This document shows, in pieces, positions 57,117-64,000 of a DNA stretch of 64,000 bases (positions are counted from its first letter, which is position 1; each line of letters begins with the position of its first letter). The translations under genes were made by a program, and so were the position numbers. Source of the stretch: Paramarasmius palmivorus. Taxonomy: Eukaryota > Basidiomycota > Agaricomycetes > Agaricales > Marasmiaceae. The notes below the pieces were generated by a model. It had not been told where the DNA came from, did no database searches, and saw nothing but the letters and a program-made list of their open reading frames with translations. The stretch lies in NCBI GenBank assembly GCA_037176845.1, contig JAYKXP010000057.1:62001-126000 (forward strand), in the 5' to 3' direction.

Positions 57117-59279
57117 CTACAGTGTGGCAAGCACATAAACGTTGGCGATAGCCACGAGGAGCCATATAGCCCATGCTAGTATCGTCGAGAACCAGCTATT
57201 GCTGAAATCCTTTGTCGTTTCGCCGCTCTCCTCGCCACTAGCAGGGACTTTGACGGACATCAACTTCTTCGAAGAAGTGATGTAGATAAGTGGGAACGTG
57301 ACGAATGGCAAGACAATGGACAGCACCACTTGTGAGGCCACAAGAAGGGTATCTATTCCTCTTCTTCCCATAGCGATAGCGACGACCATCGACGGAATAA
57401 CAGCTAGTAGACGAGTTAAGAGCCTACGGACGACCGGCTGGGTAGAGTGAAATGGGGTCAGAAACAGTGGTTATGTTTTTATATGGCAAATGACATACTG
57501 AGACCCTCCATTGTAAGAAACCTTCAGATACAGCTTGACCCGCCACAGTAGCGATAATGGATGAACTCTGGGCATGTTGACATGAGCTGACCAGAAAATG
57601 AACGAACATGAGCTAAAACTAACCTGTCCGGACGCCAACAGCGCGATCGCGAAGATCGTAGCAGCACCTAAATACACAATGAATTGTGGCTTTTTTGAGA
57701 TGGAGAACAACATACCCTGTCCGACCAAATCTTTGATTAGGTCATATGCATCGAAGAGTCCTGCAGGGTTTTTGCCAGCATTATCACCTGTCAGTCCATT
57801 TCCATAGTAGAAAATAGCAGATGCCAGAATGAGAATGCTTTGTATCGGAACGGCATGTTAGCCTAGGAAACAGTAACGCTATAATTGAACTCACAAGCTA
57901 TTAATAAGAACAGCAAATCCGAGCAGGCTTATCGCCATGTCGACCACACCGTGATAGATATGAGCTATCACGAATGCATAAGAATTGTTCTCTCTTTCTG
58001 AATGACTTCTGGCGGTGGTAGCGTAGCTACTTGCGGGAGGAACTTTGAACGCGTCGGTTGTCCATGTCCAAAGTCGAGACGGCCAAGACCGGAGGCGTTC
58101 AACCAAGCTCATTGAAACACTTGGTTGGTCAAAAGCCTGGACTTTTTCGTCCTCGGACTCTGCGCCTGTTGCATTGAGTTTCTCGGTTTTACGAAAGGCG
58201 CTGCGATGTGCGGTAGAAACACGGTCCTGGGTGGCAAGCGCGGATCCAAGAAATAGACTGTGAGGCATTACAGTGGCGCCAATAATGCCGACCGCTGAAG
58301 ATGGTCAGTTCAGCTCGTAGATGGGAGTAGATACGTCAACTCACAAACATAGAGCGCGCCATTTGGAATAATGTACTTCGATGGAAGGTATCCTTGAAAC
58401 ACAGTACCCCACTGGATATCTACATGCGCTATGATGATGCACATGCATACAAAAACTGCGAGTACCTGGAAACAGTGTTTCAGATTGTGGTTACGGCAAT
58501 GACGAATTATTCCCTTTACCATAGCACCAATGAGTAGTTCAAACATTCTGACCGGTGTCCCCCTCAAAGGATCGCCTAACGCCAACAACAAAATAACATC
58601 GAACGCGGTAATGAGGACTCCATGCCAGAGCTCAAGTTTTGGAAACAGAAGGCACAACGCGATCGCAGATCCAAGCAGTTCGGCGAGGTCGGTCGCTATG
58701 ATCGCAACTTCAGATAGAATATAAAGGGGATACAAGCCTAGCCATCTCCAGAGCAAGGTATGTTTCGGCCGCGAGTGAAGAAGAAGCCGACAGTGTGATG
58801 CCAGGTCTAATAATAGTGAGTGAGCGGCGATGCGGAAATAGTTGTAGTGTTCCGACTCACCAAGGCCGGTAACACACCCCATTCTACTAGCCATAGTCTA
58901 TCAAAACCATCATCAGTAAACGACTATAAACACGGAAACTGCATTCAAACATGCCTGAAAGAAAACTGCGAATAGCCCCGCAAGCAAGACTATAAAGAGT
59001 AATCTGTAGCCATACTCTGATCCAGCCTGTAAGTCAACACCCCAGTTTCCCCTTGAACATATTATAAGCTACAAGCATCACGAGTAGGACAATAACATAC
59101 GGATCGAAGTATGCCACTGCACATACTAGTCCTACACCAGTATGTTTACGGAGATGAAGCCAGACTGTCCTCGTAGCGGAGGAGAATCGACATTTCCAGC
59201 AGTTCTTTGAACAATGACTTCCGGCTGTGGTCACTTCTGCTATGGTCGTTTCATCTGGTCGACTAGAATGACGCATCAT
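57117..59279 (-). CDS. Nramp/Smf divalent metal transporter
   Basis: Proton-coupled Mn/Fe importer of the plasma membrane or endosomes. Ten exons: 59279-59101, 59051-58955, 58897-58861, 58806-58520, 58465-58345, 58294-57895, 57837-57716, 57667-57624, 57567-57499, 57437-57117. They give 558 residues. Helix 1 carries the metal-binding DPGNWGVDLQAGSEYGY motif. Helix 6 carries GIIGATVMPHSLFLGSAL. The classic transport signature appears as SEVAIIATDLAELLGSAIAL. A hydrophilic insert of about 90 residues follows helix 6, and SSSIIATVAGQAVSEGFLQW and LLVASQVVLSIVLPFVTFPL come later. The second intron (58954-58898) has a GC donor (TTTCAG|gcatgt). It converges with the P450, 76 bp apart. Confidence 0.93.
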
Positions 59280-60755
59280 GTTGTGTAATCGTGGTCACAA
59301 GGGGAAGTTCGATATGTGAAGGGGAAGGCCTTGACTGAGGTGATGATGGTGGGGGGGAAAGAAAGACCGAAGTGATGTTCAAGGACTGACAGAGGGCATG
59401 ATATAGCAAAACCAGAGCAGCGTCAAGCACCAGCGCAGTGGTTGTGGGCGAAACGAAACGGTGGTAAGACACCACAAACGGGGTCACGTGGCAACTCCTT
59501 TTTTTGTGCCTTCCGCCCCGAGCTAAAATGAAAACTTTACGCCTCGCCTCGCTTCGCCGCTCCAAGAGTTGACGCCGTGCCCGTCCCCTTGCGATGCATT
59601 CCCTGAACCTTGTTTCCTCTCAACCTGTTATGCCCCAGTAATTTCGATCCCAGTATTGCATTCTGAAGGCGACTAGCACATAGGTCAGCTTGATGAAAAT
59701 AGATGACCAGAGACTTGGACTTACAGCACATTCGGGGCCCTTATCGATGCGGAAGAAGCTCCGCAGTGACGGAATGCTTCACCCAAAAGTGAGGATCCCT
59801 TCGAACTTTACTGAGCCAAGCGCATCTGTCATCGGACGAAAACACCTGCATCAATGCTGTTGAGGGTGATGCATGCAGTGTTCATCAAGAAGTAGCGCAA
59901 TTGGCGTTGCAATACCATCCTGTTAAAGTAAGAAGCCTGCTGCATGCATAGTATTCAGATCTGGGGATAAAAACAGCACAGTCACTTGTACGCACTCCCA
60001 ATCTGGAACACGACAGTTCGCGTTTGAATTGCCCGATACCTTCAATTCACTGAGTTGTAGTAATATTTAGCACACGATATCGGCAAGTTGGAAGAGCTAT
60101 ATTGGGCCCACTATAGCACCGTAAGGAGATTGTGTAGCTGGAGGTAGCAGGTACACCGAAACTCTGATATTTGCATCACGTTCAAAGTGCGTTAATCTTG
60201 AGTGAGTGATATATGAAAAGGAGGCAGGCGGACGCAAATCGGAATTATCTCGCCTACAAAACACGGTTCAGTAGGAGCTCTTAGCTCTTTTCATCAGATA
60301 AACTCACCATGTAGCACGACGTCCTAATTTTGTGACTCAGCCAGCTTCTATCCCGAGCATCATCCGTGCTAAGCGTATCGGCGAACTGATCCATTTTTGT
60401 GACCTTCTTTAGCCCAGTGTAACGGCCAGAACCGAGGCTAGGCTGCGCAACGTCCATAAAGTCCCATAAAGTCGGGTCCTAGAGGCACATAGCGGTAAAC
60501 CTGCGATTCACCTCTGAACCTCTGAATATTCATCACTATTTCCAAGTATAACTTGTGTAGCGGGAGTTTGTGGGGCAGAAAGAAAACCGTGTTCACTGTT
60601 CATCGTCCGAATTCAAGCTCAAGGGTCGTGAGACATGACACGTTTGATTTCTCATGAGCGCTTCATTTGACACTGGCCACGTTGATTGCTAGGATTGGCT
60701 TCAGAAAACAGAGTAAAGACGCACACAACACATAGTAGTCATTAAGGACATGAAG
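59280..60755. other. Intergenic region upstream of Nramp gene
   Basis: About 1.5 kb without a supported gene. It contains a CACGTG E-box near 59485 and a tandem CCATAAAGT pair at about 60454-60473. A minus-strand frame at 59537-59731 lacks features. Confidence 0.4.
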
Positions 60756-63381
60756 CTATCGTTTTCTTCTGCCACCCTTTACCGCTGATTCAGAGGCTCT
60801 CCCGCTTCTCGTGCTACTCCTCTTTGTCTCCATAGCATTCGATGTCGACAACCTTGATGATCTCCGCCTGGTCTTCACACCATCGTCTTCTTCGTCTGTA
60901 CCAATCCCACTAATCATCGACGAGCGAGTCTTACGACCACCACGGCGACTAGTAGCAGGCAGGGGAGGTACCTCGTCTTCTTCCCTCATATCAGACTGTG
61001 CACTACTGCCCCGACTTATTCTATCGTCGTCGTCGTCGTCGTCATCATCATCGTACATCGCACCAGGAACACTACGTTTCAATGCCGAAGTGCTCTGTCG
61101 CGTTTTGCTTCTGGTTGAAGTGGCAGATATTGTAGCCGTGCTCTTCCTTGTACTCTTGTTCTGCTTCGGTTGTTGGTGTCGAGTAGATCGTCGTGTATGT
61201 GGTTCCTCGGCAACTGGGGCGCTGACGAGCTCTTCATCCTGCTCGTCTTCGTCTTCGTCCATGAATGCTCCAGGAAGTTTGCTCGAACTCGCGCTTAGTA
61301 CATTGCCATTGGCACTGGCGCTCTTGCGAGGTTGAGGTGGTCGGCCGAAGCTCACCGAAGCAGAAGCAGAAGTATTCTCTGGCTTGCTACCGAAGACCGA
61401 AAAGTTAAGACCGCCACTGTCACTGCCGCGTCGACTTCTTTTTCCTTCCTGTTCTACCTCCATGCTGTCGTCACCCATGGTTACCTCGTCATCCGTAACA
61501 ACGGGGGCAGGACGTTCTGGGCTTTGGCTTGCGCTTGCGCTGACACGGCGTGGCGCGGACAGCCCGTTTACTGGCTGCTGAGTAGGAGGGCGGAAGAAAG
61601 CATTTTCTCTTCGAGCCGAGGACGTGAAAGGGGCAATAGAAGTCGCCGCAGTCGATGTCGAAGAGTTGAGCTTGGTGCTACTACTGGATTCGGTTGGTAT
61701 TATTGGAGGCCTCGATGTCGAAGTAGAGCTCGAAAATGACTTTCCCAAGCCTATACTGCCCGACAAGGGAGTGGAGAAGCCCCCACTCTTTCTCTTGTTG
61801 CTCGTACCGGTACTCGCACCAAAGAGGTTGAGTGCGGTAGCGGATAGTGAAGGCGGAGGTAATCCCTCAATGGGATTTGGCGTGGATGAGGAAGTCACTG
61901 ATGCTGCTGATGGTTTTGGTATTGGGCCCCCAAACCTGGGCGCACCTGACAAGGAAAAGTTGAGAGCGCTTCCCGAAGCTGAACTTGTCGGAGCCGCGGC
62001 CTTCGCGGCGGCGGAGGACGGTGGCCGTGGTATGTCCTCCCAGGACATACTCATGCTGGCGTCACCACTGTTATCCGCGGTGGTGGTGTCTGGTTTAGAC
62101 TTTTTCACCGGCATTGACTGATGAATTGTCCCCAGCCCGCCGCTCTCTAGCTCCGCATCCAAAATGTTCCTTTCTACACTCGGTAATGCGTTATACACCT
62201 CTGTAACCATTTCCTCTCGTTCCTGCAAGAGCGCTTGTGCGGTGGTGGTCTTTCCTTTGGCAGCTGACGCGTATGGAGCCGGGAGTGACGACGTGTTCGT
62301 TGTCGATGCAGCAATAAAACGACGGTGCATCTTTATGGCCTCTGTGTGTTGTCCAATCTGAATATGGCGGACGCACACGAGGTTTTGGAGTATGTGCAAG
62401 GCACTGAGGGGAAGGCTGATGTCTTTCGGTGGAGTAGCGGCATAGGTAGCAAGAACCTCTTCTTCATAACCATTCAGAGGGAGACTGAGTAGGTGGGTGA
62501 GAGCTATGGGTTTCGGTGTCGCTGTCAAAGCGCATTAGTTGCTGCCTATCGAGAACTGATCATCTCAACTCACGAGAAACACTCCACCCGAACAGCTTTT
62601 TCAATAATCTTTCACGTGTTGGGTCGCGCTGATTGAACGTCCGCTGAAACTGCCACGCCTCGAAAAGATTTATATGTGCGAGTGCTAGTGTATAGACGTC
62701 AAGATCATCTGGTTCTGCCAGGAGGGGCTTCGCTGTCCGAACATATTTCACTATAAGAGGCTGGGGGTCTCTGAACAATGAAATGGCTTGCAGGATTTTT
62801 GATGCGTAATCCCTGTTCAGTCTGGAGTCGGAAAGGAGAGACACTGCACGCTGCATTGCATATTTGGTTGGTCAGTTCATCGACGGATAGACAAGAAAAA
62901 GTAAACACACTGGAACATCGCTCCCCGAATCCAAATACCAATACGCGTCCGCCAATGCCACGAACTGTGGTGGAATCGACCTGTCACGTTGGAACCTCGC
63001 CTCTCTCCCATCCTGATGCCACTTGAGAAGATAATATACCAGGCAGTCCTTCTTCAATGTATCATACATGTCACTACTGCTGATTTCATTGAGCAGTCGC
63101 TGAAGAGTTTCCGTGTTGGCAGGTGGGTATAAAGTATCTGGCTCTTTGATACTACCCAAGGAGAGGAGTATATCAAAAAGAAGCGTGTCGCTGAGAAGTG
63201 CTCTTCTGCGCTCTATTTCCTGGAAAACGGGTTCGCGCCATGGATAAAGAGCCGGCGTGAGTTCAAAGTAGGAGATGAGGTCGGTGGAGTTAGGGACCGG
63301 TCCTGCGGTTGCGTCTGTGTCCTAGCTTTCCTTTCAGAAATCAATGAATCAAAATTGCAATGAAACACATACGACGTCCAT
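60756..63381 (-). CDS. ELYS-like nuclear pore assembly protein
   Basis: Nucleoporin-associated protein with an ELYS-like helical domain, which in other eukaryotes helps place pore complexes on chromatin. Four exons (63381-63373, 63321-62911, 62850-62574, 62521-60756) give 820 residues. The N-terminal helical domain (about residues 25-290) shows PWREPVFQEIERRRALLSD, YDTLKKDCLVYYLLKWHQDG, PQFVALADAYWYLDSGSDVP, ASKILQAISLFRDPQPLIV and EAWQFQRTFNQRDPTRERLL. The remaining 500 residues are Ser/Thr/Ala-rich and disordered-looking, with an acidic Asp run (encoded at 61024-61053) and a strongly basic end (KGGRRKR) suited to DNA binding. Exon 1 is only 9 nt (MDV). Frames on the other strand here are shadows of the biased composition. 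Confidence 0.82.
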
Positions 63382-64000
63382 GGAGACTCAGCGAACTGAA
63401 GGAGCCAAAGAAGCACGGTTGAACCCTCGGCAAAAAAGGTTCACTGAGGTTCAACAAACAAGAGTGGTCGCGGGAGAAAATTTCTCTATATGTCGCGGCC
63501 AGGAAGCGCCCACAGCCAATCTTTTTCTATTCCAACTCCACAATGTTCTATCCCAACTTCACGATGTACAGGCTCGATTGTTGTCCGAGGGACTTCTTGC
63601 GGCTATTGGCTGGCCTCTGTACGAGACTCCTCCGTTTATTTATGAATTATGAAGCTCACTATATCATTTGCAGCTGATAAGTAACCCTCGTTTTGGGTGC
63701 GTGGCAGATGCATTTCTTGGTTACATGTCTGCTTGCTCGATGAATTTCCACCAACAAATATCGACGGAAAACTCCCGAGATCTGTCCTCGTCTAGAGTGC
63801 TCCGTATCGAACGATTGGGGTCATCCATGCAAAGGAATTTCACACTATTTTGATTTTCTTGACCCTCAAGCTTCAAGCACCGACCCTGTTTCAAGATCCC
63901 GGCTATACGCTTTCATAGAGCATCGCGAATCTCAGCAGAATGACAACATCTCGGATGTGCTGTGACATGGCCACGGAAATCGATCGCGTTCAAAGAAATG
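63382..64000. other. Right-edge flank
   Basis: Promoter side of the ELYS-like gene. Frames at 63344-63652 and 63668-63853 (+) show no domain. No gene is called. Confidence 0.4.

Noticed and set aside
60811..62121. Long plus-strand open frames opposite the ELYS-like gene
   Set aside because: They are shadows of the Ser/Asp-rich antisense coding sequence, with low-complexity translations and no start or splice logic.

Overview
The window is nuclear DNA of a filamentous basidiomycete, most likely an agaricomycete. Genes are compact and cut by many introns of about 45-70 bp with fungal branch points (CTRAC/CTAAC). The gene content fits this group: two DUF6534-type membrane proteins, a second lineage-specific seven-helix protein, an F-box-like protein with no Leu-rich core, two P450s, a fasciclin protein and an Argonaute. 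Twenty-seven protein genes can be rebuilt exon by exon, all but one complete. Two weaker models and one single-exon orphan add to these. No rRNA, tRNA, intact transposon or CRISPR array was recognised.

Layout. 1-980: arrestin-like gene running off the left edge (-). 1.2-1.7 kb: orphan exons. 3.1-4.5 kb: RmlD/MAT2B-type reductase (+), tail to tail with an 80-residue protein (-). 5.6-8.8 kb: TPT/DMT sugar-phosphate transporter (-) head to head with a ketopantoate reductase (+). 9.2-12.5 kb: Argonaute (+), then LSM8 (+). 13.9-15.5 kb: DUF6534 protein (+), 69 bp from the end of a Baeyer-Villiger monooxygenase (-), which is head to head with RPB10 (+). 19.1-22.3 kb: large single-pass membrane protein (-). 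23.3-27.7 kb: EthD-like protein (-), ELP6 (+), haloacid dehalogenase (-), NmrA-like reductase (-). 28.2-32.8 kb: SEC24 (+) and SEC62 (-). 32.8-35.9 kb is gene-poor. 35.9-41.9 kb: TEY-type MAP kinase (+), P450 (+), FMP52-like protein (+). 42.9-52.7 kb: seven-helix protein, GWTP-repeat orphan, FAS1 protein, second DUF6534 protein, F-box-like protein (all +). 54.7-59.3 kb: second P450 (+) and an Nramp transporter (-). 60.8-63.4 kb: ELYS-like nucleoporin (-).

Most of this is housekeeping: tRNA modification (ELP6), splicing (LSM8), transcription (RPB10), secretion (SEC24 beside SEC62, tail to tail), nuclear pore assembly, CoA precursor synthesis and signalling. Genes often lie in head-to-head pairs sharing short promoters. 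The two P450s, BVMO and NmrA reductase are scattered without any polyketide, terpene or peptide synthase, so they are not a biosynthetic cluster.

The most notable observations are: (1) the Argonaute PIWI tetrad ends in Asp instead of His; (2) its RGG tail carries a 1-nt frame slip exactly offset by keeping a 49-nt intron; (3) five GC-AG introns among about 150, plus one start-exon donor reading GA; (4) a WW domain at the N-terminus of SEC24; (5) RPB10 whose first coding exon is only the ATG; (6) a GTGAC inverted-repeat cluster in a divergent promoter; (7) three consecutive perfect hairpins in the gene-poor interval. No clearly new multi-gene system was found.
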